Assembly (NCBI RefSeq): GCF_041321155.1
Contig: NZ_JBGGWB010000001.1
Location: forward strand, 1,933,501-1,997,500
Length of the DNA: 64,000 bases
Reading direction: 5' to 3'
From: Sphingomonas sp. IW22
GTDB taxonomy: Bacteria; Pseudomonadota; Alphaproteobacteria; Sphingomonadales; Sphingomonadaceae
Under the pieces are notes generated by a model. The model was not told where the DNA came from and did no database searches. It saw only the letters and a program-made list of their open reading frames with translations. Below, piece after piece: positions 1-8,628 of this stretch. Each line of letters opens with the position of its first letter. Positions within the stretch are counted from its first letter, which is position 1. The translations under genes were made by a program, and so were the position numbers.

Positions 1-790
1 GGTCGCCCGCAAGTGCCTCTATCCCCTGCGTGATGCTGGCAAAGACAGCTAGGTAGCTCAGCACCGCCATCAGCGACAGCGACTGCACCGCCATCGCCCG
101 CGACAATTGCACTGGCCGCTCGTCGTCGCGGTGGAAACGAGTCGCGAATACCGCCGCGACCACGACAGCGGCGACGCCGCGGGTTGCCAGCATGGTCGCC
201 GGCCATTCCCCCGTAGCCCAAGCCAGCGTGAAAAGATTGGCGTCGACCAGCCACATCGCGGCGATTGCAAGCGCGGACGTGCGGACGGCGATCTTGTTGG
301 TGCGGGCATGGGCGTTCTGGACCAGTACCAGCGCCGCGACCGTGGCAAGCAGGCGCAGGACGATGCCGATCTCATCCAGCCCGCTCGCTAAATTCGCGGA
401 CGTGGCCAAAGCCGCTGCTGACGAGACTAGTCCCCCCAGTGCAAAGATCGCCGCAAGCGTTGCGTGAAATGCGATGGTGGAGCGTCGGGTCGCGATGTCG
501 GCGGAGGGTGGCTGCATTTGCCAGACCATCCCCAGCCATGCCAGATTGCGAGCGGTTTCAAGCAGCCGGCTGATACCTTCTCCACCGCCTACAGCCGCGA
601 CCGCCAGTGCCCAAAGGGCGGTCGCTCCAAATGCGACGGCCTGCATCCCGCGCCGCCGCCGTGCCTGCCAGGACCAGATCGCAAGCACCGCGAACAACAG
701 CGAAGCCAGCGCATGGCTCCACATCACCAGAATGTCGGTAAGCTCGGCGGCAATCACTGGACCATGCCGTGCCAGCGTTGTCGGGCGCAT
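1..790 (-). CDS. prsK: PEP-CTERM system sensor histidine kinase PrsK, N-terminal part (cut by window edge)
   Basis: The frame opens at an ATG at 790 and runs off the left edge without a stop, giving at least 263 residues. It encodes a chain of hydrophobic segments, a typical multi-helix membrane sensor region. The stretch ETARNLAWLGMVWQ and the later FATRFHRDDERP resemble the N-terminal membrane part of PrsK kinases, which pair with the regulator PrsR near exosortase and exopolysaccharide genes. The GAF and kinase domains would lie outside the window. A GTG at 757 is an alternative start, and neither has a clear ribosome-binding site. Reading it as PrsK rests on remembered family similarity. 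The multi-span membrane region itself is plain in the sequence. Confidence 0.62.
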   Translation of the reverse strand, partial: MRPTTLARHGPVIAAELTDILVMWSHALASLLFAVLAIWSWQARRRRGMQAVAFGATALWALAVAAVGGGEGISRLLETARNLAWLGMVWQMQPPSADIATRRSTIAFHATLAAIFALGGLVSSAAALATSANLASGLDEIGIVLRLLATVAALVLVQNAHARTNKIAVRTSALAIAAMWLVDANLFTLAWATGEWPATMLATRGVAAVVVAAVFATRFHRDDERPVQLSRAMAVQSLSLMAVLSYLAVFASITQGIEALAGD

Positions 791-984
791 GCGCGACTGA
801 TTGCCAAGGCTACCGACCCGCGCTTGTAAGGGATGCCGACATGATGCGGGTGTCGCAGCAATTTACGAAAAAAGGCTGAACGTCCCGCAGGGGGCGGCTG
901 CTTTCCAAACGACATACGCCGGCATACAGTCAGCGCCAGCGGCATGAGTATGTCTGAACAATTTTCTGATCGGTCGGGGGCTTG

Positions 985-1326
985 ATGGGACGAGTGCGGC
1001 GCAAGATCGCCGTTGCCGAACATGAAGCCCGACGGTCGGTCGACCGCGACGCGGCGGCTGCGTGCGCCCTATGTGGTCGTCCTTTGGGCGCGCGGGTGGA
1101 GCGGCATCATCCGGTGCCACGTAGCGAGGGCGGGCGGCACACCGTTCCCGTGCATCCCGTCTGCCACCGGATCATTCACGCCACCTTGACGAACAAGGAA
1201 CTGGCGATGCACGGGGACGACGTGACGGGGCTGGCAGCGCATCCCGCCATCGCGCGTTTCGTCAAATGGCTGTCCGGCAAGCCTGCCGACTTTCACGTCA
1301 CTACCCGACGGCGCAATCGCCCCTAA
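985..1326 (+). CDS. HNH endonuclease-like zinc protein
   Basis: This 113-residue basic protein has a CxxC pair (CALCGRPL, about residue 28), then ERHHPVPRSEGG, which carries the HH of an HNH core, then HPVCHRIIHA. This order (CxxC, double His, C/H pair and final His) is that of compact HNH nucleases that bind one metal at the active site. The ATG was chosen over a TTG one codon upstream; a G-run lies a few bases before it. No methylase, toxin partner or phage gene is nearby, so it looks like a free-standing housekeeping or relic HNH gene. Nuclease activity is inferred from family only. The gene faces fdxA convergently, with a GC-rich imperfect inverted repeat between them. Confidence 0.72.
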   Translation: MGRVRRKIAVAEHEARRSVDRDAAAACALCGRPLGARVERHHPVPRSEGGRHTVPVHPVCHRIIHATLTNKELAMHGDDVTGLAAHPAIARFVKWLSGKPADFHVTTRRRNRP

Positions 1327-1392
1327 CCGCGGTCCGAGAAGATGACCGGGGCAGGGGCCATCCTACCCATCGGCCACCTGGCCCCGATCCGG

Positions 1393-1734
1393 TCAGTCGC
1401 CTTCGCCGGGTTCGGGCGAGAAATATTTCTCGAACTTGCCCTCGACGCCCTTGAACTCATCCGCGTCCGCCGGGGTCTGATTGGCGTTGCGCGTGACGTT
1501 TGGCCACTGTGCCGAGAAGGTGTTGTTCAGCTCAAGCCACTTTTCCAGGCCGTTCTCGGTATCGGGCAGGATGGCCTCAGCCGGGCATTCCGGTTCGCAT
1601 ACGCCGCAGTCGATGCATTCACTGGGATTGATGACGAGCATGTTCTCGCCCTCATAGAAGCAGTCGACCGGACACACTTCGACGCAATCCATATATTTGC
1701 AGCGGATGCAGGCGTCGGTGACGACGTAAGTCAT
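1393..1734 (-). CDS. fdxA: 7Fe ferredoxin FdxA
   Basis: The 113-residue protein matches the Azotobacter FdxI-type 7Fe ferredoxin. The N-terminal [17 protein letters not shown] supplies the ligands for a 3Fe-4S and part of a 4Fe-4S cluster, and [12 protein letters not shown] supplies the second cluster. A family-typical C-terminal tail follows. It is a soluble low-potential electron carrier. It is last in a minus-strand group behind the Suv3-type helicase and the S4 protein. That order is common in Alphaproteobacteria, where carD usually follows; here the next gene is the convergent HNH gene. Confidence 0.93.
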   Translation of the reverse strand: MTYVVTDACIRCKYMDCVEVCPVDCFYEGENMLVINPSECIDCGVCEPECPAEAILPDTENGLEKWLELNNTFSAQWPNVTRNANQTPADADEFKGVEGKFEKYFSPEPGEGD

Positions 1735-1769
1735 GTGCAGGCAGGCTCCAGTCGGAAAACGCGCCCCTG

Positions 1770-2072
1770 CTATGCGGCGGCGCTCGGTGCGTCAACGCCC
1801 TTGCTCGCTGTCGGGTCCAGCGAAGCGTAACAAGTCTGTGCTTCAGGCGCGGGTCCGCGACGATGCGGAAGCGCCTCGACCCGAATCGCGCGCACGCGAC
1901 CGGCCATGGGAAAGGTCAGCACCGATCCGACGCGCACAGGAACATGGGCGCGGTCGATCCGGCGCCCGTCCATTCGCATCGTTCCAGCCTCCGCCATTCG
2001 TTGCGCGGCGGAACGGGTCTTCGCAAAGCGCGCATACCAAAGGAACAGGTCGAGCCGGATCGTGTCAGCCAC
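1770..2072 (-). CDS. S4-domain RNA-binding protein (HslR-like)
   Basis: About 100 residues. An S4 fold begins near the N-terminus: [16 protein letters not shown], then [19 protein letters not shown], then [11 protein letters not shown]. The layout is that of the heat-shock protein 15/HslR family, which binds free 50S subunits or structured RNA. I chose a GTG start at 2072 that overlaps the stop of the upstream helicase gene by 8 bp, because the S4 domain starts immediately after it. An ATG at 2144 would add 24 unrelated residues lying wholly inside the helicase gene. Translational coupling to the helicase suggests a shared role in RNA handling. Confidence 0.82.
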   Translation of the reverse strand: MADTIRLDLFLWYARFAKTRSAAQRMAEAGTMRMDGRRIDRAHVPVRVGSVLTFPMAGRVRAIRVEALPHRRGPAPEAQTCYASLDPTASKGVDAPSAAA

Positions 2073-4566
2073 GTCCGAAATCCAGTTCTGCCAGCGCGGC
2101 AAAGGCGTTGCCGGGGCGCGGCGCGATGGAAGCGACGGGTTCACGGCGACGCGGGCGTCCGCGCCATGTCCACGCGGGCGGTCCCTCTCGACTGGCGTCG
2201 TGGCGAAAGCCCAGCATTGCCATCAACCGCGCGAACGTCGTCGGCGCCAGCCCGATCGAGGTGGCGAGGGCGGGGTCCGGCACGAACGGCTTGCGCCCCT
2301 GGCGCGCATCATGGGCCGCACGGGCGATACGCTCAACCAGATCGACGCGGACATGCTGCCCGCCGATCCGCCGGAAACCCGTTGCGGGTCGCGACAGCAC
2401 GGTTGCCCCCTCAGGCGGCAGTGCAAAGGGCAGTTCGCCGCCCTTCGCGGCCACCAGCGCGGCGCGCCAGCGCATCGGTTGTGGCTTCAACAGGCGCGGA
2501 TCGAACAGGTCGAGCGTGCCGATCGTGATCCCAGCGCGCCGCAGTCGCCGCCGCGCGCCTGGGTCGAGTTCATCGAGCGATGCCGCAAGATAGTCGCGCG
2601 GGACGATGCCGCCCGCGTCGCTCAGGGCTGCGGCGACGGCGCGCAGCGCGGGCTGCGCGGCGGGATCACGTGCGGCTTCGTCCAGGCGCACCAGTGCGGG
2701 CACCTGCTTTGCCAGCTGTGCGTCGAGCCACCGGGCAAGCCGCGCGCGCACCCGCTCGCGCATCGCCTTGTCCAGACAGTCGAGCGCGCGGTCGAGCGTC
2801 ACGCGGGGCCGGGTCAGGGATGGCCCTGCCTCAAGACGGGCGACGGGATTACCCGACCAACCTATGGCGGGCTGCTCGCGCTCATCCGCCAGCAGCGCGA
2901 AATCGGGGTCGGCTGCGGCGATCAGCGCCTCCGCACGCTTCGAAAATTCGACGCCAAGCCGCTTTTCGGCGGCAGAGAGCAGAAGCCGCTTGTCCGACGC
3001 GCGCGCATCGGCGGCAACCTGAAAGCGAAAGCCGTCGACGCGGCCCAGCACATGATCCTCGACCATCACTTCGCCCTCTGCGCCGACGGTGACGGGCAGG
3101 TGGCGGGCATCGGCGCCGATCTGGCGCAGCAATACCGTCGTGCGCTTGTCGACAAATCGCTGGGTCAGGCTGGCATGCAGCGCGTCGGACAGCCGCTCCT
3201 CCAACTCGCGCGTCCGTTCGGCCCAATGGGCGGGTTCGGCCAGCCAGTCATCGCGATGCGCGATATAGGCCCAGCTTCGCGCGGCAGAGATGCGCCCAGC
3301 CAGCGTCTCCACATCGCCGTCCAGCCGGTCGAGCCGCGCGATTTCGTCAGCGAACCATTGGTGCGGGATATGTCCCGATCCTTCGGACAGATGCTGGAAC
3401 ACTCGCCCGACAAAACGCGCGTGCGGGTCGACACCCAGTTTGCGGAAGTCGGGCAGGCCGCATGCGGCCCACAGGCGGCGGACCATTCGGGGGTGGCGTG
3501 CGCGGGCGCGGACCCAATCTTCCTCGGCCAGCTTTTTCAGGACGGCAAGGTCGACCGCCTGGGGGGCGGCGCGCAGGACTTCGGCATCGGGCCGCCGCTC
3601 CAGACTGGCCACCAGCGCGTCGATGCTGGCGAAATCTGGAGAGCCTTCGCGCCAGAACAGGTGCGACAATGGGGGCACCTGATGCCCTTCGATCGCCAGA
3701 ACCTCTTCCGGCGTGAAGGCGCCCGGCCCTTCATCGTGCAACGCGCCAAAGGTTCCGTCGCGTTGATGGCGTCCCGCGCGACCGGCGATCTGCGCCATTT
3801 CGGCAACCGTTAGCCGCCGTTGCCGCCGCCCGTCGAATTTGTGCAGGCTTGCAAACGCGACATGGGCCACGTCCATGTTCAGACCCATGCCGATCGCATC
3901 GGTCGCGACGAGATAATCGACCTCACCGGCTTGAAACATCGCAACCTGGGCATTGCGGGTCCGGGGGCTAAGCGCGCCCATGACAACCGCCGCGCCGCCG
4001 CGCATCCGGCGGATCGCTTCGGCAACGGCGTAAACTTCTTCAGCGGAAAAGGCGACGATGGCGGAACGCTTGGGTAGCCGCGACAGCTTGCGCGCGCCGG
4101 CATAGCTGAGCGTCGAAAAGCGCGGTCGGCCGATGATTTCGGCATCGGGAACCAGCGACTTGAGCATCGGGCGCAGCGAGTTGGAGCCGAGGATCATCGT
4201 CTCGGCAAAGCCGCGCGCGTGCAGCAGGCGCTCGGTAAAGACATGGCCGCGTTCGGGGTCGGCGCCCAGCTGCGCTTCATCCAGCGCGACAAAGGCGACT
4301 TCGCGGTCCGTCGGCATCGATTCGGCGGTGCACAGAAACCAGCGCGCCTTTGGCGGCAGGATGCGTTCTTCGCCGGTGATCAGCGCGACCTGATGCGCGC
4401 CCTTCACCGCGACGACGCGTTCATAGACTTCGCGGGCAAGCAGCCGAAGCGGAAAGCCCATGATCCCACTGGCGTGACCCATCATGCGTTCGACCGCGAG
4501 ATGGGTCTTGCCCGTGTTGGTCGGTCCCAGGACGGCGGTGACCGGGCTACGCGCGAACTGGGTCAT
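2065..4566 (-). CDS. Suv3-type superfamily 2 helicase
   Basis: This 833-residue protein has the Walker A motif GPTNTGKTHLA at residues 14-24, a DEAQ-type Walker B (VALDEAQ), and the conserved C-terminal helicase motifs VATDAIGMGLNMD and QIAGRAGRHQ. That combination is the Suv3/mitochondrial degradosome class of RNA/DNA helicases, found as a single conserved gene in Alphaproteobacteria. The last 400 residues are a family-specific region ending in an Arg/Gly-rich tail. It is first in an operon with the S4 protein and fdxA. The bacterial substrate is not established; RNA unwinding is inferred from the family. Confidence 0.88.
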   Translation of the reverse strand: MTQFARSPVTAVLGPTNTGKTHLAVERMMGHASGIMGFPLRLLAREVYERVVAVKGAHQVALITGEERILPPKARWFLCTAESMPTDREVAFVALDEAQLGADPERGHVFTERLLHARGFAETMILGSNSLRPMLKSLVPDAEIIGRPRFSTLSYAGARKLSRLPKRSAIVAFSAEEVYAVAEAIRRMRGGAAVVMGALSPRTRNAQVAMFQAGEVDYLVATDAIGMGLNMDVAHVAFASLHKFDGRRQRRLTVAEMAQIAGRAGRHQRDGTFGALHDEGPGAFTPEEVLAIEGHQVPPLSHLFWREGSPDFASIDALVASLERRPDAEVLRAAPQAVDLAVLKKLAEEDWVRARARHPRMVRRLWAACGLPDFRKLGVDPHARFVGRVFQHLSEGSGHIPHQWFADEIARLDRLDGDVETLAGRISAARSWAYIAHRDDWLAEPAHWAERTRELEERLSDALHASLTQRFVDKRTTVLLRQIGADARHLPVTVGAEGEVMVEDHVLGRVDGFRFQVAADARASDKRLLLSAAEKRLGVEFSKRAEALIAAADPDFALLADEREQPAIGWSGNPVARLEAGPSLTRPRVTLDRALDCLDKAMRERVRARLARWLDAQLAKQVPALVRLDEAARDPAAQPALRAVAAALSDAGGIVPRDYLAASLDELDPGARRRLRRAGITIGTLDLFDPRLLKPQPMRWRAALVAAKGGELPFALPPEGATVLSRPATGFRRIGGQHVRVDLVERIARAAHDARQGRKPFVPDPALATSIGLAPTTFARLMAMLGFRHDASREGPPAWTWRGRPRRREPVASIAPRPGNAFAALAELDFGRG

Positions 4567-4633
4567 AATATCCCGAACATCGGGTCAGGATGCGCGCGAC
4601 GCAACCCCCGTCGCGTCGGCGCGCTCCGTTGGA

Positions 4634-5347
4634 TCAGCGAACGCGCGGACCGCCATAGGGAAGGGGCGGCGGCGGGCGTCGGTCGCGGCGCGGCAACTGT
4701 GCCTGATAGGCGTGACCGCAATGGTCGACGCAATAGGGGAAGCCGGGGTTCACCTTGTCGCCGCAAAAATGGAAATCCGGCTCGCCCGGATGGCCGATCG
4801 GCCATTTGCAAATGCGGTCGTTCAGGTCGAGCAGGCTGGTCTTGCCCGCAATCGCCTCTGACGGGCGCGCGGGCACCAAGCGCCGGGGCGGAGCGGGCGT
4901 GCTGGGCGGTGCCTGCTCGCCGGGGTTCTGACGAACGAAGCCGCCAGGGCCGACCGAGCGCAGCTCGGTGCGCGGCGGTGGGGGCGCCGCTGCCTGTTCA
5001 TCGTCCTCAATTTCGGGTTCCGGTTCCGGCTCCGGCGCCGGGGGCGGTGCAACCGCTGCCGGGCGGGGCGGGGCCGGGGGGGCGGGCTGTGGCCGCGCGG
5101 CGACGGGTTCGGGCTTTGGCGGCTCGGCCACCGGCTTGGGCGCCGCGGCGGCCGCCGCTGCGGCCTTTGCCTCAGGGTCGACATTGGCCTTCACCGGCGA
5201 AGGGCGAGGCTTCAGTCCAAGGCGATGCGCCTTACCGATCACCGCGTTGCGGCTGATCCCGCCAAGCTCCTCGGCGATCTGGCTGGCAGTCATGCCCGAT
5301 TCCCACATCTTGGTCAGCGTGGCGATGCGTTCCTCGGTCCAGCTCAT
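4634..5347 (-). CDS. gcrA: GcrA cell-cycle regulator
   Basis: The 237-residue product starts with MSWTEERIATLTKMW followed by SASQIAEELGGISRNAVIGK-type helix-turn-helix sequence (here TASQIAEELGGISRNAVIGK). This is the DNA-binding domain of GcrA, which works with RNA polymerase sigma-70 and CcrM GANTC methylation to time cell-cycle genes. The C-terminal polymerase-binding part is recognisable (LNDRICKWPIGHP and FCGDK, PYCVDHC). Between them, about residues 50-150 are almost entirely Ala, Pro and Glu, making this longer than the roughly 170-residue Caulobacter protein. It is transcribed divergently from the ABC permease across about 75 bp. Confidence 0.93.
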   Translation of the reverse strand: MSWTEERIATLTKMWESGMTASQIAEELGGISRNAVIGKAHRLGLKPRPSPVKANVDPEAKAAAAAAAAPKPVAEPPKPEPVAARPQPAPPAPPRPAAVAPPPAPEPEPEPEIEDDEQAAAPPPPRTELRSVGPGGFVRQNPGEQAPPSTPAPPRRLVPARPSEAIAGKTSLLDLNDRICKWPIGHPGEPDFHFCGDKVNPGFPYCVDHCGHAYQAQLPRRDRRPPPPLPYGGPRVR

Positions 5348-5422
5348 GCGTTCACAAATCCCGTTCTCAAATCATTGCCTGTCGCCTTGCGGGCGCGGAT
5401 CACAGCGACTAGTCGCTGCCCC

Positions 5423-6253
5423 ATGGCAAGCGAACCACTGCCCACCGACGACATGCTGCCCCCACCCGGCGCGCCGGTGATTCGGAGCGTCAATTGGGGG
5501 GGCTTGCGCGCCCTCTATGTGAAGGAGGTGCGGCGCTTCTTCAAGGTGCAGCTCCAGACGATCTGGGCGCCCGCCGTCACGACCTTGTTGTACCTCGTCA
5601 TCTTCACCGTGGCTTTGGGCGGATCGGGCCGCATGGTGATGGGCGTACCATTCGCCGAATTCATCGCGCCAGGGCTGATCGTCATGGGCATGCTGCAGAA
5701 CAGCTTTGCCAATTCCAGCTTCTCGCTGCTCGTCGGCAAGATGCAGGGAACGATCGTCGATTACCTCATGCCGCCCCTCTCCACGGGCGAGTTGCTAGGC
5801 GCGCTGGTCGGCGCGGCGGTGACGCGTGCGGTGCTGGTCGGCGCCGCGGTATGGCTGGCCATGGCGGTCTGGGGCGTTGATGTATGGCCGCGTCATCCAC
5901 TGGCCATGCTGTGGTTTGGCCTTCTGGGGTCGGCGATGCTGGCGCTGATCGGGGTGATGACGTCGATGTGGGCGGAAAAATTCGATCACGCCGCCGCGAT
6001 CACCAATTTCGTGATCGCGCCGCTATCGTTGCTGTCGGGCACCTTCTATTCGGTCGAGGCGCTGTCGCCGACATTCCGGTCGATCAGCCGTGCCAATCCG
6101 TTTTTCTACATCATCTCCGGCTTCCGCTATGGCTTTCTGGAGCGGGCGGATTCGAATGTCGTGGTGGGTGGCGCGGTGCTGCTGGCGGTGAACGTCGTGC
6201 TGGCCGTTGGCTGCTACGCGCTGTTGCGGCGCGGCTGGCGGATCAAGAGCTGA
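5423..6253 (+). CDS. ABC-2 type transporter permease
   Basis: The 276-residue protein begins with a short soluble tail (MASEPLPTDDM) and the amphipathic KEVRRFFK segment typical of ABC-2 permeases. About six membrane helices follow, with the family signatures FIAPGLIVMGMLQNSF and LSLLSGTFYSVEAL. This places it with the YadH/NodJ group of exporter permeases. The ATP-binding partner usually sits directly upstream, but here the upstream neighbour is divergent gcrA and downstream is argD, so the ATPase must be elsewhere. The substrate cannot be told from the sequence. The ATG at 5423 was preferred to upstream codons that lie in the gcrA promoter region. Confidence 0.85.
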   Translation: MASEPLPTDDMLPPPGAPVIRSVNWGGLRALYVKEVRRFFKVQLQTIWAPAVTTLLYLVIFTVALGGSGRMVMGVPFAEFIAPGLIVMGMLQNSFANSSFSLLVGKMQGTIVDYLMPPLSTGELLGALVGAAVTRAVLVGAAVWLAMAVWGVDVWPRHPLAMLWFGLLGSAMLALIGVMTSMWAEKFDHAAAITNFVIAPLSLLSGTFYSVEALSPTFRSISRANPFFYIISGFRYGFLERADSNVVVGGAVLLAVNVVLAVGCYALLRRGWRIKS

Positions 6254-6301
6254 CGCGCATCGCTTGACCCCCGGCCATTGCCGGTCGTATCAGCGCGTTG
6301 C

Positions 6302-6330
6302 AGGGCGGCCGGCGTGGCCGCCCTTTCGCG
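6302..6330 (+). terminator. Rho-independent terminator after the ABC permease
   Basis: AGGGCGGCC, a 5-base loop and GGCCGCCCT form a perfect 9-bp stem, followed by TTTCG. It lies 48 bp past the permease stop and ahead of the argD ribosome-binding site, so it separates the two genes. Confidence 0.7.
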
Positions 6331-6362
6331 TTCCGGTTCTTTCTCAGTCAGGAGTTGATCCC

Positions 6363-7559
6363 ATGCCGATTCCAGCGCTCATGCCCGTTTACCCGCGGTG
6401 CGAGGTGCGCCCGGTGCGAGGTGAGGGTTGCTACCTGATCGGCGAACGCGGCGAGCGTTATCTGGACTTCGCCAGCGGCATCGCGGTCAACGCGCTGGGC
6501 CATGGCCACCCCCATCTGACCAAGGCCATTCAGGAACAGGCGGCGACGCTTTGCCACGTGTCGAACCTGTACGGCTCGCCACAGGGCGAGGCGCTGGCGC
6601 AGCGCATCGTCGACAACAGCTTTGCCGACACGGTGTTCTTCACCAATTCGGGGGCCGAGGCGGTGGAATGCGCGATCAAGACCGCGCGCCGCTATCACTA
6701 TGCCAATGGCAATCCGGAACGGCACACGCTGATCACCTTCGATACGGCGTTTCATGGCCGTACGCTTGGCGCCATTTCGGCGACCAACCAGCCCAAGATG
6801 CGTGACGGTTTCGAGCCGCTGCTGCCGGGCTTCGCCTATGCCAAGTTCAACGATCTGGAAGGTGCGCTGGCGCTGATCGACGGTAACACCGCCGGTTTCC
6901 TGGTCGAGCCGGTGCAGGGTGAGGGCGGCATTCGTCCCGCGACGCCCGAATTCATGCAGGGTCTGCGCCGCGCATGTGACGAACATGGCCTGTTGCTGGT
7001 GCTGGACGAGGTTCAGGCGGGCTATGGCCGCACGGGCAAGTTCCTGTCGCACGAGCATTATGGTGTCACCGCCGACATTGCGGCGGTCGCCAAGGGCATC
7101 GGGGGCGGCTTTCCGCTCGGCGCCTGCCTCGCGACCGAGGAAGCGGCAAAGGGCATGGTATTCGGCACCCATGGATCGACCTATGGCGGCAACCCGCTGG
7201 CGATGGCGGCGGGTCAGGCGGTGCTGGACGTGATGCTGGAGTCGGGTTTCCTCGACCGCGTCACCGAAATGGGCAATCGGCTGCGTCAGGGACTGGAACA
7301 GATGATCCCGAACCACGATCACCTGTTCGACAGCGTGCGTGGTCTGGGCCTGATGCTGGGCCTTAAACTGAAGGAACCGGCCGTGTGCCGCGACTTCGTT
7401 GCCCATGCGCGCGACCATCACGGGCTGTTGACCGTCGCTGCGGGCGAGAATGTCATCCGGATCCTGCCCCCGCTGGTGATCGAGGAAGCGCATATCGCCG
7501 AAGCGATCGAAAAGCTGTCCCAGGCGGCGCGGACTTTCGCGCCCGCATCGGAGGCGTGA
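6363..7559 (+). CDS. argD: Acetylornithine aminotransferase ArgD
   Basis: A class III PLP aminotransferase of 398 residues. It has the family motifs [14 protein letters not shown] (phosphate binding), [15 protein letters not shown], and [14 protein letters not shown] with the PLP-binding lysine. It converts N-acetylglutamate semialdehyde to N-acetylornithine in arginine synthesis, and in some bacteria also acts on succinyl-diaminopimelate. An AGGAG ribosome-binding site precedes the ATG. Its stop overlaps the argF start by one base (TGATG), so the two are translationally coupled. argC lies about 42 kb away in this window. Confidence 0.95.
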   Translation: MPIPALMPVYPRCEVRPVRGEGCYLIGERGERYLDFASGIAVNALGHGHPHLTKAIQEQAATLCHVSNLYGSPQGEALAQRIVDNSFADTVFFTNSGAEAVECAIKTARRYHYANGNPERHTLITFDTAFHGRTLGAISATNQPKMRDGFEPLLPGFAYAKFNDLEGALALIDGNTAGFLVEPVQGEGGIRPATPEFMQGLRRACDEHGLLLVLDEVQAGYGRTGKFLSHEHYGVTADIAAVAKGIGGGFPLGACLATEEAAKGMVFGTHGSTYGGNPLAMAAGQAVLDVMLESGFLDRVTEMGNRLRQGLEQMIPNHDHLFDSVRGLGLMLGLKLKEPAVCRDFVAHARDHHGLLTVAAGENVIRILPPLVIEEAHIAEAIEKLSQAARTFAPASEA

Positions 7560-8482
7560 TGGCGATGCGGCATTTCCTTAACCTGTCCGACGCCGGTCCT
7601 GACGGCTGCGCCGCAATTCTTGCCCACGCGCTGGACCGCAAGAGGGCGCGTGCCGGCTGGACCAAGGGACGCGTCGATGCGGATGCGCCGCTGGCGGGCC
7701 ATGTGCTTGCCATGATCTTCGAAAAGAACTCGACCCGCACCCGCGTCAGCTTCGACATGGCGATGCGCCAGCTCGGCGGGCAGGCGATGGTCATGGATGC
7801 GGGCACGATGCAGCTCGGCCGGGGTGAGACGGTCGCGGACACCGCGCGCGTGCTGTCGCGCTACGTCGACGGCATCATGATCCGCACCGACGACCACGCC
7901 AAGGTTGAGGAGATGGCCCGTCACGCGACCGTGCCGGTCATCAACGGCCTGACCGACTTTTCCCATCCGTGTCAGATTATGGCGGACCTGCTGACCATCC
8001 TCGAAACGGGCAAGGCGCTGCCGGGCCTGAAGGTGGCCTGGCTGGGCGACGGGAACAACGTATTGTCGTCGATTGTCGAAGCGGGTGGGATCTTCGGCTT
8101 TGACGTCGTCTCGGCCTGCCCGCAGGGTTTTCAGCCGTCAGAGGATGTGCTGGCAATGGGCCGTGGGCGCGCGCGCTGCGTCGCCGACCCGCGTGAAGCG
8201 GTGGAGGATGCGGACATCGTCGTCACCGACACCTGGATTTCGATGGGGCAGCAGCATGCCGAGGCAAAGCTGGCGGCCATGATGCCCTATCAGGTCGATG
8301 CCGCCCTGATGGCGAGAGCGCGCCCCGATGCCAGCTTCCTCCACTGCCTGCCTGCGCATCGCGAGGAGGAAGTGACGACCGAGGTGATCGAGGGGCCGCA
8401 GTCGCTGATCTGGAACGAGGCGGAGAACCGTCTTCACGCGCAAAAGTCGATCCTGCGCTGGTGTTTCGGGCAAATCGGCTGA
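7559..8482 (+). CDS. argF: Ornithine carbamoyltransferase
   Basis: A 307-residue anabolic OTCase. It shows the carbamoyl phosphate motif STRTR (in [13 protein letters not shown]), the FSHPCQ motif that binds carbamoyl phosphate, the ornithine loop region DTWISMGQ, and the catalytic HCLPAHR. It makes citrulline from ornithine and carbamoyl phosphate. It is coupled to argD by a one-base overlap. The argD-argF pair followed by Hsp33 is a familiar alphaproteobacterial order; here a palindromic repeat separates argF from hslO. Confidence 0.95.
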   Translation: MAMRHFLNLSDAGPDGCAAILAHALDRKRARAGWTKGRVDADAPLAGHVLAMIFEKNSTRTRVSFDMAMRQLGGQAMVMDAGTMQLGRGETVADTARVLSRYVDGIMIRTDDHAKVEEMARHATVPVINGLTDFSHPCQIMADLLTILETGKALPGLKVAWLGDGNNVLSSIVEAGGIFGFDVVSACPQGFQPSEDVLAMGRGRARCVADPREAVEDADIVVTDTWISMGQQHAEAKLAAMMPYQVDAALMARARPDASFLHCLPAHREEEVTTEVIEGPQSLIWNEAENRLHAQKSILRWCFGQIG

Positions 8483-8530
8483 CGTTGTAATCGCGGTGCC
8501 GCTGCTTATCTCGCTGCCTCACCATCATCC

Positions 8531-8620
8531 CCGTTCGCCCTGAGCTGGTTGCGAAGGGCTGTCCTTCTTTCCGGTTCGGAAAGGGGCAGGACGGGGCTTC
8601 GACCAGCTTTGCCCGAACGG
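8531..8620. repeat. REP-like intergenic palindrome between argF and hslO
   Basis: CCGTTCGCCCTGAGCTGG at the left and its imperfect reverse complement ending GCCCGAACGG at the right form two arms of about 33 bases around a short centre. The arms hold the elements GTTCGCCCTGAGC and GCTTCGACCAGC. Repeats of this kind (TTCG-CCTGAGC / GCTTCGAC-AGC) are scattered between genes in many sphingomonads. It could fold into a long hairpin in RNA and reduce read-through into hslO. Only this copy was noticed in the window. Confidence 0.65.
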
Positions 8621-8628
8621 GATCGACC

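Noticed and set aside
1906-3813. 635-codon plus-strand frame opposite the Suv3-type helicase
   Set aside because: The helicase motifs are on the minus strand. This frame is composition-driven.
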